In this document: piece by piece, positions 1-8,686 of the stretch
Layout: the number at the start of each line of letters is the position of its first letter
How positions within the stretch are numbered: position 1 is the first letter of the stretch
DNA from: Rhodococcoides trifolii
Lineage (GTDB): Bacteria; Actinomycetota; Actinomycetes; Mycobacteriales; Mycobacteriaceae
Assembly (NCBI RefSeq): GCF_014635345.1
Contig: NZ_BMCU01000009.1
Location: 1-56,692 of the forward strand
Reading direction: 5' to 3'
Length of the DNA stretch: 56,692 nucleotides
Position numbers and translations under genes: made by a program
The notes under the pieces: model-generated
What the model was told of the DNA's origin: nothing
What the model saw: the letters and a program-made list of their open reading frames with translations, nothing else
The model's database searches: none

Positions 1-150
1 AAGGTGGGGTGCCCGGAAGAGGCGGCGTGGCGGGTGGGGTTCATCGACGACGAGGCGTTGCGCGGAGCCGGGGAGCGGCTCGTGAAGTCCGGGTACGGGT
101 ACTACCTGCTGGGTCTGCTCGACCAAGCTGGGTTCCCCTACGGGAACTGA
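1..150 (+). CDS. rmlA: Glucose-1-phosphate thymidylyltransferase, C-terminal end (partial)
   Basis: Reading from base 1 in frame 1 gives 49 residues ending in TGA at 148-150. They match the RmlA C-terminus: CPEEAAWRVGFID, then the LVKSGYGYYLLGLL stretch typical of the last helices. RmlA makes dTDP-glucose, the first step to dTDP-rhamnose, in the cytoplasm. The 5' part lies outside the window. A second rmlA-type start is seen at the other end of the window (56629). The family assignment is from recognised motifs only. Confidence 0.85.
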   Translation, partial: KVGCPEEAAWRVGFIDDEALRGAGERLVKSGYGYYLLGLLDQAGFPYGN

Positions 151-166
151 CGTCTGAAGCCGCCGT

Positions 167-184
167 CACTCGCTTCCGTGAGTG
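167..184. terminator. Weak stem-loop after rmlA
   Basis: A 5-bp inverted repeat (CACTC 167-171, GAGTG 180-184) lies just after the rmlA stop and before the convergent gene ending at 341. It has no U-tract, so a termination role is only a possibility. Confidence 0.25.
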
Positions 185-340
185 CTGCAGGGCCCTCCAC
201 TCGGCCGGTCTTGAGTGATCGTTTCCAAGTGACCGCATTCCTCGAATCTTGCTGAGCCTTGTCTAACAACCAAAATGCTGCTCAAAGAATTTCGCGCACT
301 TCACGTCGTGTTTCCTCCAGAATCCCGCGACTCGCGAACG

Positions 341-1474
341 TTACGAAAGGGCTGAGTGGATGCCATCAGCAAAACGAGTAACCATCGCCTCAACGGTGTA
401 TTTCCGCGCTTCGATTCGACATTTGTCGGCCATTTCGTTGAGAGCGCGACTGTTCGCCATCGTCTGAGCGACGATGACTGAATACAGAGCCATATCGTCG
501 GGGCTTACGACGCAGGTGGAATCCTTCTCCAGGTACTCGAACTCTGGAGCATGAAAAGGCCAATCCGTCGTAATAATAGGCAGCCCAGCTGTCAAGCTGT
601 CTACAGCAACCAACCCGACTCGCCCCGGTATCATTAGCACCTTGCTGGACCTGAACGCAAGTGCCTTCTGTAGGCCAAACACTGGTCCAACAGGTTTGAT
701 CCACGTGTCTATTTTCGCACGTGCTGCCACCTTGTGGCTATCGCTACCCGACCCTGCGATTATCAGTCGAAAGTTAGGGTTTTGATCGAAGATTCTCCGC
801 CCAGACTCCAGTAAGAAGTCAATTCTTTTCGACTCATCCACGCCACCGATATAAAGTGCGGTCGCTGACGTCAGATCGTGTTGTAGTTTAAATTCCTTCA
901 ACTCAGGTTCAGTGACAGAGTCAAGGTCCGACTGCATTCGCTTTGTGTCAATTGAATTCTGTACCGTAGTAGTTCTCTGTCGCGGAAAACCCTGGTTCAC
1001 TACGTGTTCGACACCTTGGTCGGTGTAACCAAAGAACCAATCTGCGGAAAGCGTCATCCGCATTTTTATTGCCTCTTCGATCTTGTGTGGCGCTGCTGTG
1101 TAAGTCCTCCCGTGCCCCCAGTACGCGATGCGGGTAAAGAGACGCGGAGGTGCGATCAATTGGTAGGTTTCCAGGTTGCGAATTGCTTGTTCAAGTACGA
1201 GCAAGTCGTAAGGCTTACTTTGGCGGAGTGTCGCGAGCGACTTGTAGGTCAGCACACGATCTCCAACCTTGATGAATCGTGTAGGTAAGAGTTTGGCGTG
1301 TTGACTAGTCGAGGAATCGTTCCGAGCTTTCCACTCCGGTGGCGTGTCTCCAACAAAAACCTTCAGATCGACATCTCGGTCACGAAGTACTTGGCCTAGC
1401 AGGTCAAAGAACGGAACTCGGTATTGAGGCAGCCAAGGGTGAATGATGGCCACTGAAGCGCGGGAACCCCTCAT
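341..1474 (-). CDS. GT4-family glycosyltransferase
   Basis: 377 residues with a two-domain GT-B look: an N-terminal acceptor half and a C-terminal half with ALYIGGVDESKRIDFLLE and LIIAGSGSD. The donor-site region reads PGRVGLVAVDSL, where the usual first Glu of the EX7E motif is not obvious and an Asp stands near the second position. It is probably a cytoplasmic enzyme extending a lipid-linked EPS repeat unit; donor and acceptor cannot be told. Its ATG overlaps the stop of the upstream acyltransferase gene by 4 bp (ATGA), so the two are translationally coupled. The block 341-2813 is visibly richer in A/T than the rest of the locus, which fits a later acquisition. Confidence 0.8.
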   Translation of the reverse strand: MRGSRASVAIIHPWLPQYRVPFFDLLGQVLRDRDVDLKVFVGDTPPEWKARNDSSTSQHAKLLPTRFIKVGDRVLTYKSLATLRQSKPYDLLVLEQAIRNLETYQLIAPPRLFTRIAYWGHGRTYTAAPHKIEEAIKMRMTLSADWFFGYTDQGVEHVVNQGFPRQRTTTVQNSIDTKRMQSDLDSVTEPELKEFKLQHDLTSATALYIGGVDESKRIDFLLESGRRIFDQNPNFRLIIAGSGSDSHKVAARAKIDTWIKPVGPVFGLQKALAFRSSKVLMIPGRVGLVAVDSLTAGLPIITTDWPFHAPEFEYLEKDSTCVVSPDDMALYSVIVAQTMANSRALNEMADKCRIEARKYTVEAMVTRFADGIHSALS

Positions 1475-2034
1475 GCGTCCCCAAACCTTAAAACGTCGGG
1501 TACCGCCAAGCGTCTTATCCCCCTACGAGCGAGTGCTGCCCAATGTGCCCGAAACTCGTCTTCAGTGAAGCGATACTTAACTCGGCGGGCAGGAACCCCT
1601 GCAACAATCTCGTTTTCCGGTACGTCCTTTGTCACGACAGAACCAGCCGCGATTATCGCCGAATTTCCGACTGTCACGCCTGAATAGACAACGGAATTGA
1701 ACCCGATCCACACGTCGGACCCAACAATAGTCTTACGGGAGAGGCTCGGATTATCCCCAACCCAACTGGCGGAACGGACCGGTATGCCGACCTCTTGGTA
1801 GTCGTGATCACGCTTGCCTACGATTCCCGCACCGTTGGCGATCAACGTTTCGTCGCCAATCTCGCCGTCTACCTGAACAGTGACATGTTTACCAATATAA
1901 ACATTGTTTCCTATCGCCAGATGACTCGGCGCCCATACGATCGAACCTGGTCCGACGTGAAGAGTTCGATTAAATTTAACGTTAGCGCGAATCGAAAGCC
2001 GTCTCATAAGCGCTATCTTAATCGGGCTAATCAC
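1471..2034 (-). CDS. Left-handed beta-helix (hexapeptide) O-acyltransferase
   Basis: The hexapeptide-repeat core is clear (IGNNVYIGKHVTV, IVGSDVWIGFNSVVYSGVTV, NSAIIAAGSVVTKDV) and ends in the classic VAGVPARRVKYRF. Such trimeric enzymes transfer acetyl or similar groups from acyl-CoA to sugars. The GTG at 2034 is preferred: it overlaps the stop of the upstream gene as GTGA and has GAGAAGAA just upstream. This gives 187 residues. A longer reading from 2109 would overlap the upstream gene by 79 bp and adds residues unlike the family. Probable role: acylation of a repeat-unit sugar. Confidence 0.85.
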   Translation of the reverse strand: MISPIKIALMRRLSIRANVKFNRTLHVGPGSIVWAPSHLAIGNNVYIGKHVTVQVDGEIGDETLIANGAGIVGKRDHDYQEVGIPVRSASWVGDNPSLSRKTIVGSDVWIGFNSVVYSGVTVGNSAIIAAGSVVTKDVPENEIVAGVPARRVKYRFTEDEFRAHWAALARRGIRRLAVPDVLRFGDA

Positions 2035-2813
2035 GATTTCGTTCTTCTCATCGCATTTGACAGAACAGCAATCAAAAAGCGGATGTTTCCGAACACGTAT
2101 CGTCTCCAAAGACGTTTCGGTTCAGAGCCAAGCCGATAAAGCCACTCAAGCCCGCCGTTCTGCATCCATTTGGGCGCTTCCTTGGCTGTCCCCGCGACAA
2201 AATCGAACGCGGCTCCAATGCCGACACAAGGTCTTGACGACAGCTCGGCTAGCCGTGCGGCGGCGAAATCCTGCTTGGGAGACCCAAGCGCAACCCAAAC
2301 TAGATCCGGGTTGGCGGCGTCAATGGCAGTAGCGGAGTCTACGTAGAAGTCTTGATCCAAGGGTCCGAAGTTCGGAGCAAGAGTCCCGGCGACCTGGATA
2401 CCGGGGTACAGAATCTTGACTTGCTCTACCAGCCGCGTCAAAGTTTCATCGGTTGTCCCCAGAAAAAAGTGACTGACTTCTTTCACCCGACCTTTATCTA
2501 GAACCTTCAGGAAGAGCGACGGCCCTCGGACGCGACCTGGGCGGGTCGTTGCGGTCCGGCGTAGCCGCATCGCCCAAACGACCGGAGATCCATCTGGGAA
2601 GTTGATACCGCGTCCACGAAGGAGCCGGTTGTACTCCTCACTCTTGGATGCGTGCGCGACGCAGTACGCGTTGGCGAGCCGTACTGGGACGGCCTCCTGG
2701 TTCACGGACAGATTGACCACGGTGCCGACAGCCGAACCCAATGTCGTCACTTCAAACGGAACTGTTCCTACCGTTATCCGCGCGTGCCGATCTGTTCCGA
2801 CACCATATTGCAT
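2031..2813 (-). CDS. WecG/TagA/CpsF-family glycosyltransferase (GT26)
   Basis: 260 residues with the family signatures in order: NFPDGSPVVW (about 71-80), ALGSPKQD, GIGAAFDFVAGT, APKWMQNGGLEWLYRL and EPKRLWRRY. The Asp in the DG.P segment is the usual catalytic candidate. The family transfers ManNAc, ManNAcA or Glc from UDP-sugar to a polyprenyl-linked acceptor at the inner membrane face. The ATG at 2813 has GAGGAG a few bases upstream. It heads a three-gene coupled operon (2031, 1471, 341). A second member of the family lies at 37740-38510. Confidence 0.88.
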   Translation of the reverse strand: MQYGVGTDRHARITVGTVPFEVTTLGSAVGTVVNLSVNQEAVPVRLANAYCVAHASKSEEYNRLLRGRGINFPDGSPVVWAMRLRRTATTRPGRVRGPSLFLKVLDKGRVKEVSHFFLGTTDETLTRLVEQVKILYPGIQVAGTLAPNFGPLDQDFYVDSATAIDAANPDLVWVALGSPKQDFAAARLAELSSRPCVGIGAAFDFVAGTAKEAPKWMQNGGLEWLYRLGSEPKRLWRRYVFGNIRFLIAVLSNAMRRTKS

Positions 2814-3726
2814 CCCGACTCCTCGTTACTCGACTATGCTAATGAGCAAAGACCGTGTCGCAGATATAGCACAGTTGACCCAAGGTGATCCCGCAGCCAG
2901 CATGGGTGATAGTAGGCTTTCGAACCGATCGGTGCCACCTCAACTTCCGGAACCGCGGTCAGTTTTGGTCCTGGGTCGGATTTGCGGCTTGCTGCACTGT
3001 CAGATTCATAAGTTGTCACGGGGGGCTTTACCACAATCGCGCAAGTCCCGCACGCTGAGGCGAGACAACGCAATTACCGTTTGGCCAACTGGGCTTCCGA
3101 AGTCGAGTTACGCTACCTCGGGTACCTAGGTATCGCATGACAACCATGTCCGTCTAGTTTAGAACAGTGCACTTCCGTAGATGGTCTGTAGCGCGACTGG
3201 AATAGCAACAAATCAAGTTCTCAGGTGATAGCCCTTAAGCCAGGCAGGAATTCCGTCGGACCCCGCGAGATGGGGCGGGGTTGAAGAGGGCGATCGCCGA
3301 GGAAGTCACTGGATCAGGCGCCTTAATCTGTCGGGGGATGTTGATTTATAAGATTTCTATCCATTAAGGCCATTTTCTGAAGTGACTACTTCTGCCCCGC
3401 GCCAATGGGCTCGCCGTTCAGCGGCGAAACGATGGTTCGGTCGTGTGCCGACGCGGCACCGGCACGACGCATACCAGGATTTATAAGATCCGCACAGCAG
3501 GACACCGGCAGGCAGAAGACCTGCTTCGGGCCAATCGCCCAAATCTGACGTATTGATTGATGTCGAGGCAAGCCGAGCGATTCATTCCTGAAGCGGCTGC
3601 GTGTTTATCGACCCAAAGCGGGTTCTTGTTCTACCGCAGGGACATTCGGAGCTTGTAGTTCTCTTGAACCGGCCTGTGGATCGCTATGCTCCACACAACA
3701 GCGCCTAGCCGTATGGGGTAAACCAC
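2814..3726. other. Long intergenic region (913 bp) with inverted repeats
   Basis: No convincing coding sequence is seen; the short open frames here resemble nothing. It separates divergent transcription units (2813 minus, 3727 plus), so it should hold both promoters. Visible structures are a hairpin at 3440-3468 (TGCCG-ACG-CGGCA inside GTCGTG/CACGAC arms), CCCCGC/GCGGGG at 3261-3280, TGTGGA/TCCACA at 3675-3695, and two identical 12-mers GATTTATAAGAT at 3343-3354 and 3478-3489. It is AT-richer than the genes to its right and may be a junction of acquired DNA. Confidence 0.5.
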
Positions 3727-5904
3727 ATGCTCGATGTTCTCGAAGATCAGCGCCGAGTGCATGCGAAGGCGAACAACCGTGCCCGAAACGGCAGGTTTCG
3801 CCCCGACATTCAGGGTTTGCGCGCCGTTGCGGTCATCCTCGTCGTACTCGACCATTTGTGGCAATGGCCGGCAGGCGGGTTCATCGGCGTCGACGTCTTC
3901 TTCGTGATCTCCGGGTTCCTGATCACGGGACTGCTGCTCAAGGAGGGGAGTGGCACCGGGTCGGTGTCGATCGCCAACTTCTACCGTCGGCGCGCGCGCC
4001 GGATCCTGCCGGCGTCGCTGCTGGTGCTCGCCATTACCGCCACGGCGTCGTATCTGCTTCTCCTCACGGATCGTGCTCAGGGGGTGCTGACCGACACGTG
4101 GTGGTCACTGGCCTTCCTGGTCAATTGGCATCTCGCGGCGGTCGGCACCAACTACTTCGAATCGTCCCAGCCGCCGAGCCCGCTGCAGCACTACTGGTCC
4201 CTCGCCGTCGAGGAACAGTTCTACGTGGTGTGGCCACTCGTCATCGCTGTGACCCTTCTCGTTCTGGCCAAGCTGCGCTCACGAATGAGCTTGAATGCGT
4301 TGATCTTCGGCCTTGGAACCGCGGTCATCGTCGTCTCGTTCGCGTGGGCAGTGTTCCAAACACATTCGTCGCCGACCAACGCGTACTTCTCGACGTTCTC
4401 GCGAGCGTGGGAGCTAGCCGTCGGAGCGGTTGTCGCGGCTGCTGCGCCGCTGTTGCTGCGGATGGGAACCACGGTGCGCAACGCGCTGGCCGTTCTCGGA
4501 CTGGCCGGCATCGTCGTCTCGGCGGTGATGATTTCATCCGACATGGCGTTCCCCGCTCCTGTCGGCGCAGCTCCGGTGGTTGCGGCTGCGCTGCTGCTGG
4601 CGTCGGGTGTGGGGAGCGGGTCCGTTGCCGCGTCGTGGCCGCTCACACTCACCCCCGTCGTCTACATCGGATCCATTTCCTTCTCCCTGTACCTGTGGCA
4701 CTGGCCGGTCATCGTGCTGATGGACGCGGTGATGGCGCGAGGGGTCGAGTTCTACGTTGTGGCAATAGTGCTCATGGCCGTCCTGTCGGTAGCGAGCTAC
4801 CACTTCGTCGAACAGGCTGTTCTGCAGTCGACTTTTCTTACTCCGGCAGAACATAGGCCGCGTGAAGGACGGCGCCGGCGTCGGCGTCGCATGTTCCGGT
4901 TGCGGCGCCCGCGGTTTCATCGCGGCACGTTCCTACCGGGGCGCGACACGCAGTTCGTCGTTCTGGCGGCAGTCTCGGTGTTGTTCGTGTGCCTTGCCAT
5001 TGTGGCGTTGAACCCGAAGGTCGACTCGACCGCGCCCGTCGCCACACTGGCTGCGCCCACGGCCAACCAGAAGGACCCGCTGGCTGCAGCGGTGGCGGAT
5101 GCGCTGAAGTCCAAGACGTACCCGCCCTTGAACCCGTCGTTCGAGAACATCACCGCCGACCGGGCGCCCGAGATGGATCCCGCCGCAGGCTGCCTCAACC
5201 CGGTCGATTTCAGTGACCCCAACCAATGCGTCTACGGCCCCGCAGACGCACCGAACACGGCCATGGTGGTGGCCGATTCGATATCCATCAGCTGGATGCC
5301 GGGTCTACGGGCTTCGTTGGAGCCCAGAGGCTATCGCCTGCACGGCGTCGGTGGTTCGGGATGCCCGTTCGCGGACGTGGACATTGCTCTGCCGGACAAT
5401 CCCGAGAATTCGGCGCGGTGTAACGAGGGCCGAGCTCGGATCTACCGGCAGATCAACGAGACCAAGCCGTCGCTGGTCATCGTGTCGGGTACCGTCATCG
5501 CGTTCCAGAGCCTCGCGAGCGGTAACAAGGACGAGCAGGCTCAGGCCGAATGGCAAGCGGGCAACGAACGAGCGCTTGCCGAGATTGCGCCGAGCGGTGC
5601 GCGCGTGGTGTTCCTTGCTCCGAACCCACCCGGTCCGTCCCCGACGGGATGCATCACCCGTGTGTCGGCCCCGTCGGACTGCGTCATGGACATTCCAAAG
5701 GACTGGCAGCTCAAGGTCCTCGCCGAGAAAGCGGCGGCCGCGTCGTCCGGGGCGACCTTCGTCGACACCAGCAGTTGGTTCTGCGACGCCGGCGTCTGCC
5801 CGATCTTCGCAGCCGGCGCACCGATCAGGTGGGACGAACAGCACCTGACCGCGACGTACTCGCGTCTTCTCGCCCCCTACCTCGAGCGGGCCATCCTGGG
5901 ATGA
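3727..5904 (+). CDS. Membrane O-acyltransferase (acyltransferase 3) with C-terminal SGNH domain
   Basis: 725 residues, OafA/YrhL type. The acyltransferase-3 half (about 25-375) begins with DIQGLRAVAVILVVLDH, has GVDVFFVISGFLIT and the HYWSLAVEEQFYVVWP signature, and is rich in membrane helices. An Arg-rich cytoplasmic stretch follows, then another helix near 410-425, then an extracytoplasmic SGNH-like domain (about 500-725). In the SGNH domain the usual GDS nucleophile block reads VADSIS (near 515-518), while the DxxH block is kept as DEQH (703-706). The role is to O-acylate an exported glycan. The start has only a weak GGGG upstream. It converges on the next gene with 6 bp between stops. Confidence 0.88.
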   Translation: MLDVLEDQRRVHAKANNRARNGRFRPDIQGLRAVAVILVVLDHLWQWPAGGFIGVDVFFVISGFLITGLLLKEGSGTGSVSIANFYRRRARRILPASLLVLAITATASYLLLLTDRAQGVLTDTWWSLAFLVNWHLAAVGTNYFESSQPPSPLQHYWSLAVEEQFYVVWPLVIAVTLLVLAKLRSRMSLNALIFGLGTAVIVVSFAWAVFQTHSSPTNAYFSTFSRAWELAVGAVVAAAAPLLLRMGTTVRNALAVLGLAGIVVSAVMISSDMAFPAPVGAAPVVAAALLLASGVGSGSVAASWPLTLTPVVYIGSISFSLYLWHWPVIVLMDAVMARGVEFYVVAIVLMAVLSVASYHFVEQAVLQSTFLTPAEHRPREGRRRRRRRMFRLRRPRFHRGTFLPGRDTQFVVLAAVSVLFVCLAIVALNPKVDSTAPVATLAAPTANQKDPLAAAVADALKSKTYPPLNPSFENITADRAPEMDPAAGCLNPVDFSDPNQCVYGPADAPNTAMVVADSISISWMPGLRASLEPRGYRLHGVGGSGCPFADVDIALPDNPENSARCNEGRARIYRQINETKPSLVIVSGTVIAFQSLASGNKDEQAQAEWQAGNERALAEIAPSGARVVFLAPNPPGPSPTGCITRVSAPSDCVMDIPKDWQLKVLAEKAAAASSGATFVDTSSWFCDAGVCPIFAAGAPIRWDEQHLTATYSRLLAPYLERAILG

Positions 5905-5910
5905 CGGCAC

Positions 5911-7068
5911 TCACGCAGAATTGAGGCTGCGACCGTTGCGGGCGCAGTGCAAAGGTGCAGCTGGAACAACTTTGTCGACGTACTGCGAGAGCGCGGTGTC
6001 GTATGCGGCGCAGACACGGTCCCAGGTGTAGATGTCCTGCGCGCGGTCTGCGGCGCCGCCGCTCAGCATCTCCTGCCGTTCCGCGTCGGTCATCAACTCT
6101 TCGATCGCGTCGGCGATGGCGGGGGCGTTGGGTTGAACGAAAACAGCGTGGTCGCCGAGGACCTCACGGTTGTACACGGTGTCCCGTGCAACGACCGGTG
6201 CGCCGCACGCCATCGCCTGTACGAGGGCGGGGTTGGTACCGCCGACGCTGTGACCATGGAAGTACGCCCCGGCGTTCTCCCACAGCGAGAACAGCATGTC
6301 GTCGTTGCTCACGTGGCCGAACCAGGTGACCTTCGGGCACTCGCGTTCGAGTTGTGCCACGCGGTCGTCGATTTCACCTCCATACCCGGAGGAACCGACG
6401 ATCACCACCTGCCATTTCCGGCTGAGAATGCGTGCGGCATCGAGGAATTGGTCGATCGTGTTCTCCGGAACGAACCGAGCGACCATCAGCGCGTACGTGC
6501 GACGGCTCAAGCCTTCGACGACGTCGCCGCGCTGACGCACTGCGCCGCCGTAGGGGATGAAGACTCCGCTACGACCGCAGCGCGCTTCCCACCGCTTGCC
6601 GAGTTCGACCGAGTCGTAGACCAGATCAGTGGCGAAGCGGGCGGTCAACGATCCTCCGACTTTGAATACCGATTTCGCTGCGCGGCCCCACTTCTCGCGC
6701 TCCCACTCGATACCGTCGACGTTCACCAGAGTGGGAACCCCTCGTGCTTTCAGTAGCGGAAGCCAGAATCCGTTGGCCACGTTCATCACGAGCGCGACGT
6801 CCGGTCGCTCGATAGCCGAATGCACCGACGACGTGAGCCCATAGGACAGCGTGCTCAGCGATTTGGTCTCGACCCCACGAGTGATCACCGACCGGACGCG
6901 CGAGTCGATCGCCGGATCTTCGGAAGCCACACCCTCGGGCCGTCCATAGACAGTGACATCCCAACCGTGCTGGGCCAAGTAGGGGGCCAGAACGCGTACC
7001 AAGGTTTCGAAGCCGCCGTAGTAACTCGGGTAGCCGCGAGTGCCGATGATGCTCACGGACCGTGTCAT
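5911..7068 (-). CDS. GT4 glycosyltransferase with DUF1972-type N-terminus
   Basis: 385 residues. The start IIGTRGYPSYYGGFETLV is the hallmark of the DUF1972/rhamnosyltransferase-type GT4 group. The C-terminal donor site reads GHSVGGTNPALVQAMACGAP, in which the second Glu of the usual motif is Gln (LVQAM). ATG at 7068 has AAGGAAAA upstream. It is a cytoplasmic enzyme, likely adding a sugar (perhaps rhamnose or fucose) to the repeat unit. About 215 bp separate it from the next minus-strand GT upstream, so it may have its own promoter. Confidence 0.85.
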   Translation of the reverse strand: MTRSVSIIGTRGYPSYYGGFETLVRVLAPYLAQHGWDVTVYGRPEGVASEDPAIDSRVRSVITRGVETKSLSTLSYGLTSSVHSAIERPDVALVMNVANGFWLPLLKARGVPTLVNVDGIEWEREKWGRAAKSVFKVGGSLTARFATDLVYDSVELGKRWEARCGRSGVFIPYGGAVRQRGDVVEGLSRRTYALMVARFVPENTIDQFLDAARILSRKWQVVIVGSSGYGGEIDDRVAQLERECPKVTWFGHVSNDDMLFSLWENAGAYFHGHSVGGTNPALVQAMACGAPVVARDTVYNREVLGDHAVFVQPNAPAIADAIEELMTDAERQEMLSGGAADRAQDIYTWDRVCAAYDTALSQYVDKVVPAAPLHCARNGRSLNSA

Positions 7069-7284
7069 TACTTTTCCTTAGGCTGGACCCGACGTGCATC
7101 GATTCGAAGCAAAACGGTGGAACGGATACCACTCGAGGTTAATCGAGAGTGCAGCTGATTCGGATCAAACTGCCGGGTTGTATGGCATCCGACACCCGCA
7201 GTCTTCTGAAAGAAAATACGTGTTCCGAATTGAGCGCTGTCGACGGGTGAATGGTCTGCAATATCGGATTTACCGGGCTGCTGG
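7069..7284. other. Intergenic region between two minus-strand GT genes
   Basis: 216 bp, AT-richer than the flanks. CTCGA and TCGAG near 7133-7148 can pair in a small hairpin with a bulge. It probably carries the promoter of the downstream minus-strand glycosyltransferase. No gene is seen. Confidence 0.4.
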
Positions 7285-8382
7285 TCAGGTGACGTCGGCC
7301 AAAATTCGGTGGACTTTTGCGTTGAACGCGGACGTGGTGAACTGCTGAAGCACGGGAGACGTGGGGTCGACCCGGATGAGATCCTGCAATCCCGTCAGGT
7401 CGGGCTCGGCGAGATCTACCGTGATTCCGAGCGCGCGAACTTCCTCGGGGAATCCGTCGAACGCGAAGGCCGTACCGACTACGGGGACGCCCCGCGAGAA
7501 CGATTCCAGAACCTTGACCTTCATCCCCCCGCCGAGGTCGATCGGAGCCAGCGTGACGTCGATCTGTCCGTAGTAATCGTTCAGGTTGTCCACGTGACCG
7601 AGTGCGATAACCCCCGGCCTCTGTTCCAGGGCGTCCGAACCCGAGCCCGCCACCACCACACGCCAACCCGAGTCCACAAGCCGAGGTAGCCAGGAATCGA
7701 TGACAGTTCGGTACGCCTCACGGTTGGGCCAGTATTCGAAGTTGCCGATGAGGCCGGCGACGTTGGGTTCGCCGCTGGCGCGGGGAACGGTCTCGAACGA
7801 GTCGTCGGCGATCGGATTTGGCAGCCAGACTGCATCTCTGTGGCCATGTGCGACCAGTGTCTTCCAGTCCGACCACCCCGCCGCGGTCACGACGTGGGCT
7901 GCGTTGCAGTACTTGTTCTCCCGAGCTCGAAGCCATCGAGACTGTGTTCGAGAGGCCATTTTGCTCAGCCCCGTTCGACGGTCGGCTTCCCTACGACCGA
8001 ACTCGCTCCAGATGTCCATGAAGTCGAGCCAGAACACCGAATTCCGCGGATCGACGAACTGAGCCTGAGACAGGACGCTGGTGACCGTCAGTGATGGTTC
8101 GAGCCGTCGCACTTCGGTGCCCAACGCGGTCGATCGCTGCCCGAGCTCGGTGGGGAGCGGGAGGAAGTGCCGTTTGGCCGCGCTTGCGGCTTGTCGGGAC
8201 GACGCCAGGCGGCCCATCGCCGGCCTGCCTTCGTTCCGACGGCTTGCGTCACCGGTCGGATACACGCACTCGACGTCGAATCCGCACTTCTCCAGTGCGC
8301 CGATCATTGCCCGAGTCCGTAGCGTGCCGCCGTCCCGTTTGATGTAGGGATCGGTCAGCGACAGCAGTGCTGCCTGTTTCAT
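7285..8382 (-). CDS. GT4-family glycosyltransferase
   Basis: 365 residues from ATG 8382; TTG 8394 and GTG 8385 lie just upstream in frame, and no start has a strong ribosome site. GT-B fold signs: an N-terminal SLTDPYIKRDGGTLRTRAM loop, a central LIGNFEYWPNREA, then VVAGSGSD and the donor motif APIDLGGGMKVKVLESFSRG with the expected terminal Glu. The GNFEYWPNREA stretch is typical of one GT4 subgroup in EPS clusters. It probably acts on a lipid-linked intermediate in the cytoplasm; the sugar is unknown. It is divergent from the 8600 operon across about 215 bp. Confidence 0.82.
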   Translation of the reverse strand: MKQAALLSLTDPYIKRDGGTLRTRAMIGALEKCGFDVECVYPTGDASRRNEGRPAMGRLASSRQAASAAKRHFLPLPTELGQRSTALGTEVRRLEPSLTVTSVLSQAQFVDPRNSVFWLDFMDIWSEFGRREADRRTGLSKMASRTQSRWLRARENKYCNAAHVVTAAGWSDWKTLVAHGHRDAVWLPNPIADDSFETVPRASGEPNVAGLIGNFEYWPNREAYRTVIDSWLPRLVDSGWRVVVAGSGSDALEQRPGVIALGHVDNLNDYYGQIDVTLAPIDLGGGMKVKVLESFSRGVPVVGTAFAFDGFPEEVRALGITVDLAEPDLTGLQDLIRVDPTSPVLQQFTTSAFNAKVHRILADVT

Positions 8383-8599
8383 CACTTTGTCCAACCGTCG
8401 AAGCGAATCCGTCCAGGTCGATCCAAACCTACTGGACGTGCGCCACGCAGATCGAATTGTTTCGAGCCGATGAAACCATCTTTATCGGGTGCCGGTTCGA
8501 CCACGAATGTCGAGTAATTCAAGGTTAGTATCAGTCGTCACCGCGGGGGCTTTCGTGAATTCCGTAGGTTTGTTTTTCACCGAAAAGGAGACACATAAC
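8383..8599. promoter_or_regulatory. Divergent promoter region
   Basis: 217 bp between the minus-strand GT (start 8382) and the plus-strand operon starting at 8600. GGTTAGTAT, about 70 bp before the plus-strand start, is a plausible -10 region. A strong ribosome site AAAAGGAG (8583-8590) sits 9 nt before the ATG of the small peptide gene. No operator is identified. Confidence 0.45.
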
Positions 8600-8686
8600 A
8601 TGACCGGCGCACAGAAATGCATGGGCGGCTGCGTCGAGCAGGCGAACATGAGCGCCGAAATCGCCTTTTTCCCGGTTTGCCGATGA
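8600..8686 (+). CDS. 28-residue Cys-containing small peptide coupled to polymerase gene
   Basis: ATG at 8600 follows AAAAGGAG with ideal spacing. The frame encodes 28 residues containing the motif CMGGC and a third Cys near the C-terminus (FFPVCR). Its TGA overlaps the ATG of the next gene as ATGA, and that next gene has no ribosome site of its own, so this frame appears to deliver ribosomes to it. It has no signal peptide or membrane segment. It could be a translated leader controlling the polymerase gene or a functional microprotein; I know no family for it. Confidence 0.6.
   Translation: MTGAQKCMGGCVEQANMSAEIAFFPVCR

Noticed and set aside
2602..3129. Plus-strand 175-codon frame upstream of the first acyltransferase
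   Set aside because: It overlaps the WecG gene start and promoter, and its peptide has no domain, signal or ribosome site.
3343..3489. Two identical GATTTATAAGAT 12-mers as insertion-sequence ends
   Set aside because: They are direct, not inverted, only 12 bp, and no transposase lies between them.
8600..8686. Mycofactocin-type RiPP precursor
   Set aside because: The peptide is short and Cys-rich but lacks the conserved C-terminal Val-Tyr core, and no radical SAM or other maturation genes are nearby.
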